This document shows positions 20,024-32,724 of a stretch of 64,000 nucleotides of DNA, piece after piece. The DNA lies in contig WTXG01000075.1 in the NCBI GenBank assembly GCA_022496185.1, forward strand, positions 1-64,000. Direction: 5' to 3'. Within the stretch, counting starts at the first letter, position 1. Every line of letters starts with the position of its first letter. Position numbers and translations under genes: made by a program. The DNA comes from Multifurca ochricompacta. Its lineage: Eukaryota; Basidiomycota; Agaricomycetes; Russulales; Russulaceae. Below the pieces are notes generated by a model. It did not search any database. It was given only the letters and a program-made list of their open reading frames with translations, and was not told the origin of the DNA.

Positions 20024-22372
20024 CTAAACCTGAGACACAATAATAGGAAGGTTGGGGTGAAAAGACTCGACAGATCCCTTCACTGACGGACTCGAAACAC
20101 CACCGAATCTCCAAATGATCTCTGCCTTCGAAGGCATGAACCTGAATGCAGGAATGATCTGAGATAACACAACCTCTGGAGAAAAAAGCTGATTAGAAGA
20201 CCCTTGCAATGAAGTAGAACATGTATTTCACTTACTCATCTCTAACTGCGAAAACTTGAATCCGCTGCAAATCGTTACGTAAGCTCATTTCAGCGAAGGT
20301 CTCAGCACGTACATGCACGATCGTGCTCCACCAATAAATGTCATACTAACGGTCATCGTTGGCGACTAAGGGCTAAGATTGCGAGTGGGTTGATATTACT
20401 CACGTGTTAGCATACACGCCTTGGATCTTCGCTTCCACAACACTTTCAGGAAGTGGTGCTAACCAACGCTCTGGCTTCCACTCAGCCGCGTCGTATCCCC
20501 ATATCGACGGATCACGGTTCAGGTTGTAGATCTGAACATAAACGTTTGTATCATTGGGAACGAAAATTTCGTGGATTTCGTGCCCATCATTATCGTGAAT
20601 AGGTGTAGAAAGTGGCAGGATGACATCGCTTCGTGCACTACATGTCTGTGAGTGCATAACTAGGGAGAGAAGACTTAATAATGCATACGTTCTCATAACT
20701 CCCGGAACAGGTGCGTAGCTGGAATGCCCTAAGAAAATATTATAGAAAAACAAAAAGCATCGACTTACAGGCGCAGAGTTTCGCGGCACACCGCATCCAA
20801 GTAAGGCAAAGAAACGAGCTGATCGTATGGAAGTTCCTCATTTGCCTCACATGCTCCCTTCAATTCATTTCTCAGCTTTTCTTGAGCCTCCGGGTGGAGA
20901 GAAAGGATATGCAGAATTCGAGAGAGCGCAGAGGAAGTGGTATCTGTCGCTGCTAGAACCAAAATTCTAAACGGATCCTCTCTTGGTTAATAGCGTCTGT
21001 GTTGACCACAGAACGAGTTGGAACGTACGTCATCTGTGCGAGCAATTCCTCTTCACTCAGTCGATCGCCCTCGGACGCGGTTACATTCGCTTTCACTTAA
21101 ATAACATTGCGTCAGATCCGGTCGGGAAGGTCAATCATATAGTGCGCACTTAGGAGACTGATGATATCCTTGCCGTCTTCAACTTGCTTGACAGTTTCTT
21201 CATCACCTGATTCCAGCAGCTTCTTCTTCATCTCATAGATTCGTCTTGTATTGGCATTCATGATTTCCGTGAGTTCAATGAAATGATTCAGCTTCCTCCA
21301 CGGTGTCAACTTGCCCAGAAACTTCAGAACCTTTGGACGAAAAATCTTGCAAACGTAAGGAAACAGGTTGCGATGTACCATAAGAGAAGAAGAGGTGGGG
21401 CTAGAATCAAGTTAAACCAACATCATCTCTTTGATGTCCTGCATACGCACACCCACTCCTTGAGCGCTTTGCAGAACTGATCGTTTTGTCCTTCGAGTGT
21501 ACCAAAGGAATATCCAAGACCGGCTTCCCCTATGAGTTCGAGCGCAAGCTTGCCCATCCAACCGGTGATATTGACCTCTTGCGGGCCGTCTGCTACCGCT
21601 GATTCAAAAACCTGGCGAAGCTGCCAGAACATTGAAGTAATGGCGCGCAGATGCAAGCCTTAAAATGTACCTGTCGCGTGACACCGTGAAATATAGGAAT
21701 CATATATCGCATGTGGCTGATGCTGAATACTGGGTTTATCAATTTCCGCTGTTTACGGTGGGGTGAGCCTGGATGTAGACGATGTTCCTCAGCGCACAGT
21801 ACCATCAAGAGACACAGTTAGCTACCTAATGTAGAAAACAGGCCCGGGCCGAATGCCTCCCTATTTGAACTACTCGGGTTTTTGAATGCCTCAGCAATCG
21901 TGATGGATGAACAACACATACACGAGGAAGGCCTCAGTTTCCTCGAATATGACTTGATCTTTGATAAGGATGTTATTGCAGGCTGTTGGGTCAGATACCA
22001 CGAGTTGTATATCCTGCGCACAACATTACATCGATCATGAAATAGGAATGAAGCTGTAGACTTCAACCAGCCACGCACCCCCAAAAATCCATAGACACGC
22101 GCCACTTTTCCATAAGTCTTGTACAGACCTTCGTGAAACGGGTAGGCATATGGATTGAACATGTGGTACCAATGACCTTGGTACCCATTAGTACGCGGCC
22201 TGGTTTTTTTTCGGACATATAAATTCGTACCCCATACGAAAGAAGGGTTTGAAGGTCCAGGTATCTTCCAAAGACAGCGGTGCCTCAGCCTGTGCTTAAG
22301 AATGATAAGCAGGGCTGAGCCAGCGAAGGCTAAGAGCACATATATGGCGGCTTTGAAAATGAGCGCAAACAT
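20024..22372 (-). CDS. Cytochrome P450 monooxygenase, 14 exons
   Basis: Heme-thiolate monooxygenase, probably ER-anchored. Splicing by eye gives exons (genomic order) 20024-20175, 20236-20264, 20313-20345, 20404-20637, 20689-20718, 20769-20966, 21029-21095, 21150-21400, 21451-21620, 21671-21768, 21826-21860, 21922-22013, 22079-22176 and 22231-22372. All phases fit, giving 542 residues and no stop. The start is ATG 22372. An N-terminal membrane helix (about residues 4-27) precedes the KIPGPS hinge. The I-helix motif AATDTTS, the K-helix ETLR, WKPERW and the heme loop FIGGARSCIGF are present; the loop is completed only across an intron. Substrate unknown. It resembles multi-intron basidiomycete P450s of clan CYP64/CYP5144 style, but the family is not certain. 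Confidence 0.92.
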
Positions 22373-23573
22373 GCTAGGGAGGGTCGTCACTTCGAACAAG
22401 CACTCTCTCGCAATCTATATAGTGCACGAATGACACCTGCGGGATTATTATGGCCGATAATGCCATCCTGACGAGTTGTTGATGATCCACGAGGGCTCCG
22501 AGTCTCTGAGACCCCGAATGAAAGCCATTACAAGAGAGTGCAATAGTTGCGCTATAGTTGGTACAGAAGCATCGTGGAGTTGGAGACAGATCGACAAGTA
22601 GGTCAATTGCCGTTCAGGAGTTCCCGCACACTTCTTCCTGGTAACGTCCTGGGATCACAAGTGACTTTTCCCTCAGTTTACGTGTTCGCGCGGACATGAG
22701 ATGCCACGTAAACCTGCATGTGACCCGCGACTGGGTAGGCTACGACAGCCGTCAGGGCGACGACCGAATGTGGATGTACACTGAAATCCCACCAGTACTC
22801 ATTCCCGTGAGTTGGGCCGTATCTGTGTTAAGCTTTTTAAAAAAAGGATGCTTTAAACCATGAAAATGACTTTTGGCAATCGGCCATGCTTATCTGTTAG
22901 TGGGACGTTGAGGGTTACTACACGCAATACACTGCCGAACGAGCGACGCGACCGACAATGTGAGAATGCGGCAACTACCGGTAATAGCTTTAAACGTTCC
23001 TCCTTCCAATTCGGGTCGTCGCCTTCCCATATTAGAGTTCAAATAGTCATACATACATACATACTAGTACAACCGCCGTACAACCGCCCTTTCCCCCCCT
23101 ATGGGCCTGTTTCCTTAAGGCGATGAGTCCACCAGATTTCCTCGGCCTTCCTGGGTATAGGCCGGCTGTGAAGAAGACTCGGAGCTAACCACAGGGATAA
23201 TTTCCCAAATCTGATGCGCGTGATCCTGACCGGGAGTTCGAGCTTGATGGATTCACCCACGGCTTTAGTGAAAGGTGTCAAGGTTGTCTTGAACATCTAA
23301 TGTATCTCCTTCTTTGCTGATCTAAAACGAAATGTAGGGATGAGATGAGCAAGGACAATTTTTAAACGGGTTTGGCCACATTCGTATTCTTGGGTATGAA
23401 AATTTCGCGTATCTTACATCCATCAAGCCTACGAACTGGAGACAAAAGAGGGATCACAGCGTCCACTTGAGCACTACCATAAGGTCATAGTTAGATTCTC
23501 GTTTTGCTCCTAGAAATATTCACTCCTTACTTTCTGAAGGTCAGCGGTACAGGAGGATGACTGCAGTTACAAT
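22373..23573. other. Upstream region of the P450 gene, no gene seen
   Basis: About 1.2 kb of CpG-containing sequence. A short CATA repeat lies at about 23048-23064. No open frame with recognisable content was found; a divergent promoter is possible but not shown. Confidence 0.5.
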
Positions 23574-23808
23574 TAGTGATGTGCACAGCTCGGCTCAAAG
23601 CCGTAAGCTGGCCATTGCTGAGCCGGAAAAAGCCGAGCCGACATAGGCCATGAAATGGCTTCCAGCAGCCCACAGCTCAGGCTTAAGCTATGGTAGAGCA
23701 TAGCATGAGTTCACTTGTGAGTTACCTGGATCTGAACTTGTGAGTATTTAGATTAGATAATTCCATACTTGGATCTGCATGAGTATGTTCCCATGGATCA
23801 CCCAGAGT
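23574..23808 (+). repeat. hAT-like end with GC-rich units (degenerate)
   Basis: Begins TAGTGATGTGCACAGCTCGGCTCAAAGCC, clearly related to the 502-bp MITE left end (TAGTGATGTGCCTGGCCCGGCTCAAAGCC), after gttacaat at 23566-23573. The right end was not found; copy B is inserted at 23809. Confidence 0.55.
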
Positions 23809-25239
23809 TAGTGATTGGCAGGGGTAACCCTGGGGTATCCTCGTTGGTACCCGTACCTGTACCCATACCCGTCACTACAGGTACAGGTAACCCGCGGGTT
23901 ACCTGCGGGTCACCCGTGAAAACGCGTGCAAGTTCTTTACTTGTATCGCGCATTTCGGATACCCGGCCCGGGCCTTCCTGGACCAAGAAGATACACAACG
24001 CGTTCATTTGTGGCTGCTTAAGATCCCTCAATGACTCTTATTTTATGTTCAGAAGATTAAGATAATTCATTATTCCATTTTTATTTTATTATTCTGCTTT
24101 CAATTTTATACAAGCACAACTAAAATACAGTATACAGAGATGATTAGATAGGATGTTATAGAACATTGATGAAAAGCCTGTCAGATAACCACACAGAATG
24201 CAAAATAATTTGATGAACACATAGCAATTTGCAGGGGTAACCCCTGGATAATTGTTTTGATACCTGGGTTACCCATGAAATGAAACACGTGCAAGTTCTT
24301 TACTTGCATTGCACATTTCAGACATCCGGCCCGGGACATCCCGGTCAAGGAGATACGCACTTGGACACAACGCGTTCATTTATGGCTACTCAAGATCCCT
24401 CAAAGATTCCTATTTTATGTTCATAAGATTAAGATAATTTATTATTCCATTTTTATTTTATTATTCTGGTTTCAATTTTATACGAGCGTGACTGTTCTTT
24501 GCGTTTCTGTGCATTTCAGATAAATGGCCCGGGCCATCCCGGTCAAGGAGATAAGCACTTGGGCACAACGTGTTCATTTATGGCTACTCAAGATCCCTCA
24601 AATATTGTTGGTTTATGTTCAGAAGATTAAAAGGATCCTTTATTTACATTATTATTTTATTATTCTGGTTTCATTTCATACAAGCACGACAGTCCTGGTG
24701 CGCTTAAGTCAACCTTCCTTAATAGGAAGGAGGTCAGACCACCATGCGATGCAATGTAGTTGCTGCCCCATGCAGCTTGTAGATACACACGGGCCTTGTT
24801 TCAGTAAACTAATTTGATAATTTGATTATATTATAGTCTAAAGTAGTCTAGAGAGTATTTTAGATAGTGCCAGACCAGCAGAATTGGTCGCGCGTTGATA
24901 AAACAGGTGCATCATGATTTTCAAGAAGTGGATCACTGATAACACTTTTATTTTACATCGCACCGTTGATCTGCTTTGATATTTCATATGATAATACTAG
25001 AACATATTTAAAGATACCCTATAGCATACATCAGATGAGATCTTTTATTTTTGTGGCTGCAGATGTGTTTTATCTTAGAATTTCTACTGATCTTGTCAAT
25101 GCATGATTGGCACCTATACCCACCATACCCGCTGCGCGGGTACGGGTTTCCACGGGTTGGGAGCCGTATACCCGTACCCGTACCCAGCAAAACCCGTGGC
25201 GCTTACCCGCACGGGTATGAAAACCCTTGACAATCACTA
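23809..25239 (-). mobile_element. Non-autonomous hAT element (copy B)
   Basis: 1431 bp, 8-bp TSD cccagagt at 23801-23808 and 25240-25247. Ends TAGTGATTGGCAGGGGTAACCC and, reversed, TAGTGATTGTCAAGGGTTTTCATACCCG. Contains GTACCC arrays near both ends, the palindrome CCTTCCTTAATAGGAAGG and no open frame of interest. Provides the empty site for the Tc1 insertion in copy A. Confidence 0.94.
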
Positions 25240-25247
25240 CCCAGAGT

Positions 25248-25594
25248 CATGAGTCTTTTACTCACACAGATCTGAGGAGCCACAGGTTTACTTGTACTCT
25301 TACTCCTCTTTTTCCACTCTGGGCCTCCACTTTCTCTCATTAGCAGACAATGACTTTCTGGCCCTTCTTCAGAGGCAGTTCAACCCAGATCTCTCTCCTA
25401 GCAATTGTTAACACAGGATGTGTCTGGAGATTGTCCTGGATGTGCATTTTTGTCAGAAATGGATCAATATGGCCAGGTTGGATCAATTGCTAAGTGTGTG
25501 GTACTAATAAGCAAGTTGTATGTTGTGCAGTAGCACATGGACTGTGTTTCACCTTCCTGTGAATAGTTTGATACCTTACTTGATTAGACACAAT
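25248..25594. other. Unassigned spacer with an LTR-like scrap
   Basis: At about 25408 the sequence gttaacacaggatgtgtctggagat resembles the start of the Copia-family LTR but stops after about 28 bp. No gene seen. Confidence 0.4.
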
Positions 25595-26347
25595 TAGTGA
25601 TTGTCAAGGGTTTTCATACCTGTGCAGGTAAGTGCCATGGGTTTTGCCAGGTACAGGTACAGGTATATGGCTCCCAACCCATGGAAATCCATACCCATGC
25701 ATAGTGAATAGCAGGGGTAACCCCTGGGTATCTTCATTGGTACCTGTACCCGTACCCATGCCCATCGCTATGGGTATGGGTAACCCACGGGTCACCTGTG
25801 GGTTACCTGTGTAACACATGCAAGTTTTTTGCTTGCATCGCACATTTTGGATAACCGGCCCAGGCCATCCTGGTCAAGGAGATACACAACACGTTCATTT
25901 GTGGCTACTCAGGATCCTTCAAAGATTCCTGTTTTATATTCATAAGATTAAGATAATTCATTATTCTATTGTTGTTTTATTATTCTGGTTTCAATTTTAT
26001 ACAAGTGCAACTAAAATCCACCCCAATATACAAAGATGATTAGATAGATGTTATAGAACATTGATGAAAAGCCTGTCAGATAACTGCATAGAATGCAAAA
26101 ATAATTGACAAATGCATAGTGATTGGCAGGGGTAACCCCTGGATATTTGTTTTGATACCCAGGTTACCCATAAAATGAAACATGTGCAAGTTCTTTACTT
26201 GCATCATGCATTTCGGACACTTGGCCCAGTCCATCCCAGTCAAGGAGATACACACTTGGATACAACACATTCATTTGTGGCTACTCAGGATCCCTCAATA
26301 ATTGCTGATTTATGTTCAGAAGATTAAGTTTATTCTTTATTTACATT

Positions 26348-27797
26348 TAGGGATCAGCAAGGGTTTTCATACCTGTGCAGGTAAGCGCTGTGGGTTTTGA
26401 CGGGTACAGGTACAGGTATACAACTCCCAACCCACCAGAAACCCGTACCCACACAGTGGGTTTAGCGGGTATAAGTGGTCATCGGTCATTGACAAGATCA
26501 GCAGAAATGTAATGATAAAATACATCTGTAGCAAACAAATGACAAGATTAAATTTGATGTATGCTACAGGGTTTCTGTAAATATATTCTAGTGTTATCCT
26601 ATGAAATATCAAAGCAGATCAATGGTGCGATGTAAAATAAAAGTGTTATCAGTGATCCACTCTCTTGAAAATCATGATGCAACTGTTTTATTAACGCATG
26701 ATCAATTCTGCCGGTCTGGCACTATCTAAAATACACCCTAGACTACTTTAGACTATTCTATAATCTAATTATCAAATTACTTTACTGAAACAAGGCCTGC
26801 ATGTATCTACAGGCTGCATAGAGCAGTGACTACATTGCATCACATGGACCAGCATATTGGTCTGATCTCCTTCCTATTAAGGAAGGTTGACTTAACAATC
26901 ATGGCTTTGATTTTCCATTGGTCCAACAAGATTGTGATCACACATAGATAACACAACAGAAACGTGTTCACAAATTAATTAGATACACAGAATATACATC
27001 TAAGATCTGACATATGATCAAATTACATCATTAAATGAGATAATGAGATAACGCGTTCATTTAATCTAGTAGCTGATATAGTACATCTAAAGTACAAGCC
27101 TGCACCATGCCTGTTCCACAAAATGAAATAAAATAATAATGTAAATAAAGAATAAACTTAATCTTCTGAACATAAATCAGCAATTATTGAGGGATCCTGA
27201 GTAGCCACAAATGAATGTGTTGTATCCAAGTGCATATCTCCTTGACTGGGATGGACTGGGCTGAGTGTCCGAAATGCGTGAAGCAAGTAAAGAACTTGCA
27301 TGCATTTCATTTTATGGGTAACCTGGGTATCAAAACAAATATCCAGGGGTTACCCCTGCCAATAACTATACATTTGTCAATTATTTTTGCATTCTATGCG
27401 GTTATCTGACAGGCTTTTCATCAATGTTCTATAACATCAATCTAATCATCTTTGTATATTGGGGTGGATTTTAGTTGCACTTGTATAAAATTGAAACCAG
27501 AATAATAAAACAACAATAGAATAATGAATTATCTTAATCTTATGAATATAAAACAGGAATCTTTGAAGGATCCTGAGTAGCCACAAATGAATGTGTTGTG
27601 TATCTCCTTGACCGGGATGTCCCAGGCTGGTTATCTGAAATGCGCGATGCAAGCAAAGAACTTGCATGCGTTTACACACAGGTAACCTGCAGGTGACCTG
27701 TGGGTAACCCACAGGTTACCTGTACCTGTAGCAATGGGTACGGGTATGGGTACGGGTACCAATGAAGATACCCAGGGGTTACCCCTGCTATTCACTA
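26348..27797 (+). mobile_element. Non-autonomous hAT element (copy E)
   Basis: 1450 bp, 8-bp TSD tttacatt at 26340-26347 and 27798-27805. Ends identical in type to the 37814-43932 element. Sequence up to the CTTCCTATTAAGGAAGG palindrome and from gtgatcacac onward follows the large element, while the transposase-bearing centre is missing. E therefore looks like its internal-deletion form. Confidence 0.93.
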
Positions 27798-28531
27798 TTT
27801 ACATTATTATTTTATTTCATTTTGTGGAACAGGCATGGTGCAGGCTTGTACTTTAGATGTACTATATCAGCTACTAGATTAAATGAACGTGTTATCTTGT
27901 TATCTCGTTTAATGATGTAATTTGATCATATGTCAGATCTTAGATGTATATTCTATGTATCTAATTAATTTGTGAATGCATTTCTGTTGTGTTATCTATG
28001 CATGATCATAATCTTGTCGGACCAATGGAAAATCAAAGCTGTGATTGTTAAGTCAACCTTCCTTAATAGGAAGGAGATCAGACCAATATGCTGGTCCATG
28101 TGATGCAATGTAGTCGCTGCTCTATGCAGCCTGTAGATACATGTGGGCCTTGTTTCAGTAAAATAATTTGATAATTAGATTATAGAATAGTCTAAAGTAG
28201 TCTAGAGTGTATTTTAGATAGTGCCAGACCAGCAGAATTGATTGCGCGTTAATAAAACAGTTGCATCATGATTTTCAAGAGAGTGGATCACTGATAACAC
28301 TTTTATTTTACATCGCACCATTGATCTGCTTTGATATTTCATAGGATAACACTAGAATATATTTACAGAAACCCTGTAGCATACATCAAATTTAATCTTG
28401 TCATTTGTTTGCTACAGATGTATTTTATCATTACATTTCTGCTGATCTTGTCAATGACTGATGACCACTTATACCTGCCAAACCTGCTGTGTGGGTATGG
28501 GTTTCTGGCAGGTTGGGAGTTGTATACCCAT

Positions 28532-29115
28532 TGTAACAGTTGCATGATGACTCGTAATGGTTTGTGACATGGTCGTGACAAGTATGTCACACGCACTCTG
28601 ATCTCTGGATATGATTGTTCTACTATATTTTCTTTATTGAGGGTGCAACCCCTCTTGCTTACTCTTATCCTATTCTATCTCACTCCAGGGCCTAACCCCT
28701 GGAATCTATGACTACTGAGGATACCTATCAGAACCTTCTGATTAACTTAGATCTTCTGACGTGCCTCTCTTTGATTTGACTTCTCAAAACTGTATTTAAA
28801 CTACTTAGATCACAGAGACAGACCTTAAGTCTGTTCTCTTGTATCTAATACAGGTGCATTCGACTTCATAGAACCCCACTTGAACTCCCTAAGTAGCAGC
28901 TTGAGGAGTCTTCTTCCCAGTAGCTTAGCAGGGCCTATTGCTGCTGCCTTTGACTCATTTTCTGCACGCGCCCCCTCCATATCATTGTGGGCACTTGAAA
29001 CGTTGACCTGATCTGGATCTTCTTTACTAGAACTTGAATCTTGAGTGTGCCCAGATCTTGAGGGCCTTCAGACACTGAAAATGCGACTGGACACAGCAGG
29101 CACCTGGCTGTGACA
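28532..29115 (+). repeat. Solo gypsy LTR related to Gypsy-1
   Basis: 584 bp from TGTAACAGTTGCATG to CACCTGGCTGTGACA, sharing blocks with the Gypsy-1 LTR (cagaccttaagtctgttctc, cagtagctt, cacctggctgtgaca). It interrupts copy D. No clean 5-bp TSD (cccat before, cctgt after). Confidence 0.8.
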
Positions 29116-29192
29116 CCTGTACCCATACCCATCAAAACCCACAGTGCTTACCTGCACAGGTATGAAAACCCTTGCTGATCCCTACCCATGCA

Positions 29193-30516
29193 GCAGGTTT
29201 GGTGGGTATAGGTGCCAATTATGCATTGACAAGATCAGTAGAAATTCTATAATAAAACACATCTGCAGCCACAAAAATAAAAGATCTCGTCTGATGTATG
29301 CTACAGGGTATCTTTACATATGTTCTAGTATTATCATATGAAATATCAAAGCAGATCAATGGTGTGATGTAAAATAAAAGTGTTATCAGTGATCCACTTC
29401 TTGAAAATCATGATGCATCTGTTTTATTAATGCACAATCAATTCTGCCAGTCTGGCACTATCTAAAATACTCTCTAGACTACTTTAGACTATAATATTAT
29501 CAAATTATCAAATTAGTTTACTGAATTAAGGCCCATGTGTATCTACAAGCTGCATGGGGCAGTGACTACATTGCATTGCATGGTGGTCTGACCTCCTTCC
29601 TATTAAGGAAGGTTGACTTAATTGTGCCAGGACAGTTGCACTTGTATGAAATGAAACCAGAATAATAAAATAATAATGTAAATAAAGGATCCATTTAATC
29701 TTCTGAACATAAACCAACAATTTTTGAGGGATCTTGAGTAGCCATAAATGAACATGTTGTGTCCAAGTGCTTATCTCCCTGACTGGGATGGCCTGGGCCA
29801 TTTATCTGAAATGCACAGAAATGCAAAGAACAGTTGTGCTTGTATAAAATTGAAACCAGAATTATAAAATAAAAATGGAATAATAAATTATCTTAATCTT
29901 ATGAATATAAAACAGGAATCTTTGAGGGATCTTAAGTAGCCATAAATGAACATGTTGTGTCCAAGTGCATATCTCCTAGACTGGGATGTCCCAGGCCAGA
30001 TGTCCAAAATGCACAATGCAAGTAAAGAACTTGCACACATTTCATTTTATGGGTAACCCAGGTATCAAAACAATTATCCAGGGGTTACCCCTGCCAATTT
30101 CTATGTGTTCATGAATTTTTTTTGCATTCTGAGTGGTTATCTGACAGGCTTTTCATCAATGTTCTATAACATCCTATCTAATCATCTCTGTATACTGTAT
30201 TTTAGTTGTGCTTGTATAAAATTGAAAGCAGAATAATAAAATAAAAATGGAATAATTAATTTTTTTAATCTTCTGAACATAAAACAAGAGTCATTGAGGG
30301 ATCTTAAGCAGCCACAAATGAATGCATTGTGTATCTTCTTGGTCTGGGATGGCCCAGGCCAGTTATCCAAAATGTGCAATGCAAGTAAAGAACTTGCATG
30401 CATTTTCACAGGTGACCTGCAGGTAACCTGCAGGTTACCTGTACCTGTCACTATGGGTATGGGTATGGGTACAGGTACCAACAAGGATACCCCAGGGTTA
30501 CCCCTGCCAATCACTA
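29193..30516 (+). repeat. Right part of hAT copy C
   Basis: Continues copy C after copy D: internal blocks shared with copy B in reverse order, the CCTTCCTATTAAGGAAGG palindrome near 29595, and the terminal GGTAACC palindromes and TACC-rich array at 30410-30505. Confidence 0.8.
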
Positions 30517-30552
30517 GTTGTTTGGCTGTGCTTGTACCTTGTTGATTGCAAC

Positions 30553-31012
30553 TAGTGTTGTGATGGCCCTGGCTTGGCCTGAAGCTGCAGCTTAGGCCTG
30601 GCTTTTGGCAGCTTAGGCTTTTCAAAACTCAAGCCTGGGCCATAGCAATGGCTTCTGGCCAGCTTAGGCCCAGCTCAGGCCCAAGCCACAGCTTTACAGC
30701 ATCAAATCAAGTTTTAAGCTGCATTTTTTGAAGGACTTGTAGTTTACATTATATCAACCCCTGGCCACTGCTTTGGCCTTCTGCCATATTATGTCTCCTA
30801 TTTAACTCCTGTAACATAAGTTGTCTTATTTTAGCTTGTATCAATAACAGCATTTATAATGGGTGTTTCTATCCCACACTTGCTATGTAAATAAGATAAG
30901 ATGTTGAGATTGTGGTGAAACTAAGAGTGAAAATCCAGCAAGAATAGACCTATATTAAACAATTGCTAAGAGCCTACACCCCCAAGAAGATGAGATGAGA
31001 TCTGCAGCATGC
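30553..31012 (+). repeat. Degenerate GC-rich hAT/MITE relative
   Basis: Starts TAGTGTTGTGATGGCCCTGGCTTGGCC and repeats ggcttggcc/ggcccaagcc units with many C-to-T changes, like the 502-bp MITEs. The following AT-rich part shares gcaagaatagacctatatt-type sequence with 35705-35735. No protein. Confidence 0.55.
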
Positions 31013-31522
31013 TGTTGACATGGGATGTGTCTGGAGATGCTTCAGGCATCTGAGTTTCGGTTTAGCTGTCTGATAAGATTAGATTAGATCTCGGAGTATC
31101 GGACTTTTTATGTTATCTTTATTACATTTCTTTCACATGTTACTCAGCAGCTTACTGATTCACTTAGTAATCATAGTTTACATGTGATTCTCCTTTGGCC
31201 AATGGCCTTTATCCCTCTTTGTTTTTTGTCCAGCACTTGTGGACTTATTCCCAGTGCGCACAGACCATTTCCCCTGGCCCCCATGGGTATATAAGGGTGT
31301 CTGTTTCATCTCTTACACTTCAGAGTTCCTTCTACCTCTGAAGTGTAAGTCCTATCTACTTTACTCTCTACTTCCTTTAGACTAATGCTCTATGTAGTAC
31401 TTGTCTTTTCTAGGTCAGTAGTGTAGTAATATAGAGTTCCTTCTACCTCTGAAGTTACTTGTCTTTGTCTAGCCTTTTTTGCTAACCACACAGTCAGTAT
31501 CTGCAACCATGACTGTTTAATA
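31013..31522 (+). repeat. Solo Copia-family LTR
   Basis: 510 bp, 5-bp TSD catgc at 31008-31012 and 31523-31527. Starts TGTTGACATGGG; the last bases are ATA rather than ACA. TATATAAGG near 31290. Confidence 0.88.
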
Positions 31523-31578
31523 CATGCTACAGGGCATCTTTAAATAGGTTCCAGTACTATTCTACAAAATACCAAAGC

Positions 31579-32091
31579 TGTTGACACAGGACATGTCTGG
31601 AGATGCTTCAGGCATCTAAGGTTCGCTTCAGCTGTAGATAAGATTAGATTAGGCTTCGGAGTTTCGGACTTTTTACGATATCTTTATTACACTTCTTTCT
31701 CACCTTACTCAGCTGATTAGTGATGTACTTAGTAATGCACAGTAAGCATGTGACTCCTTGTTGGCCAATGGCCTTAGTCCCTCATTCTCCATTGTCTGGC
31801 ACTTGTGGACTTATTCCCAGTGCGCACAGACCATTTCCCCTTGCCCCTATGGGTATATAAGGGTGTCTGTTTTGTCTCTTTCACTTCAGAGTTCTTCTAC
31901 CTCTGAAGTGTAAGTTCCTCTTTTACTATACTGTTCTTTTACCTTTAACTAACCATCTTATGTAGACTATCTGTTGTCTAGGTCAGTAGTATAGTTAATA
32001 TAGAGTTCTTCTACCTCTGAAGTACTATCTGTTGTCTAGCTTCACTGCTACTAACCACAGTCAGTATAACCAGCAGCATGATTGTTTGACA
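31579..32091 (+). repeat. Solo Copia-family LTR
   Basis: 513 bp, TGTTGACACAGG...TTTGACA, 5-bp TSD aaagc at 31574-31578 and 32092-32096. TATATAAGG near 31855. Sits in hAT-derived sequence only 56 bp from the previous solo LTR. Confidence 0.92.
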
Positions 32092-32724
32092 AAAGCCAAT
32101 CAAGCATGTGATGTAAATCTAATTAGTTATCAGTGGCTTACTCTTCTAAGTACCCTGTGTTACAACTCACTGTCAACTGCCTGGACAGTGGGTTGTATGC
32201 AAAGGGGAGGATTGGAAGTGGGCAAAGGATGAGAGTGAGGGTGAAAGTGCAGGGAGATGAAGTGAACAGCTCAAAGACAAGGGGTGAGAAGCCTTCCACA
32301 AGGTGGGGCTAATCTCCTAGGTAATTAGGAACCAGATCACAAGTGGACAGTCTGGAGCTGTCCATTCTATTCCCAAAGGGTTTATATATGTAATTACAAC
32401 CAGGAACTTGGTCTGTGCACTACTTTAGGGAGGCTAACTATGCTCTAACTCCCCTCTGATCCACCAATGAGAATATCCCACTTGTGGCTTACAAATCTGC
32501 AGTCCACAGTCTGCAGTTTGTAATTAGTTGTTTAGGCATTGTGGGGTTTTGTTAGTACTCTTCCCACAGATCCCCAATTTGGCAGGAGTCTGGCCCTGCT
32601 TCAGACTGGCCCTTCTCTGGTCTTAATCTAGGGTTATCTTTGTTTCTGAGGGTTCTGCAGAGTCTCTGGGAGCATCCAGAGGTTTCTAGGGGTCAGGAGG
32701 TTTCTAGGGTGTCAGTTCATGACA
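32092..32724 (-). repeat. Probable 3' LTR of Gypsy-4 (minus strand)
   Basis: On the minus strand a purine tract (cctaaagaggggatag) is followed by TGTCATGAACTGACACC, the expected LTR start at 32724. A TATATAAA box in the minus orientation lies at about 32380. The far boundary could not be placed. Confidence 0.55.

Larger units (their letters stand above)
25702..29184 (-). mobile_element. Non-autonomous hAT element (copy D) with nested hAT and solo LTR
   Basis: The 8-bp TSD cccatgca is at 25694-25701 and 29185-29192. Ends TAGTGAATAGCAGGGG and, reversed, TAGGGATCAGCAAGGG are the same as those of the transposase-bearing element at 37814-43932, so D is probably mobilised by that type of transposase. 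Carries copy E (26348-27797) and a gypsy LTR (28532-29115). Confidence 0.92.
25595..30516 (+). mobile_element. Non-autonomous hAT element (copy C) containing copy D
   Basis: Left end TAGTGATTGTCAAGGG; right end ccaatcacta (reverse complement TAGTGATTGG). Removing copy D (25702-29184) and its 8-bp TSD leaves 1431 bp, exactly the length of copy B. The flanks gacacaat and gttgtttg do not match, so the TSD has been lost or the ends recombined. Confidence 0.82.

Noticed and set aside
22860..23126. Plus-strand 88-codon frame upstream of the P450 as a divergent gene
   Set aside because: It runs across a CATA microsatellite, has no motif or introns with homology and a random composition.
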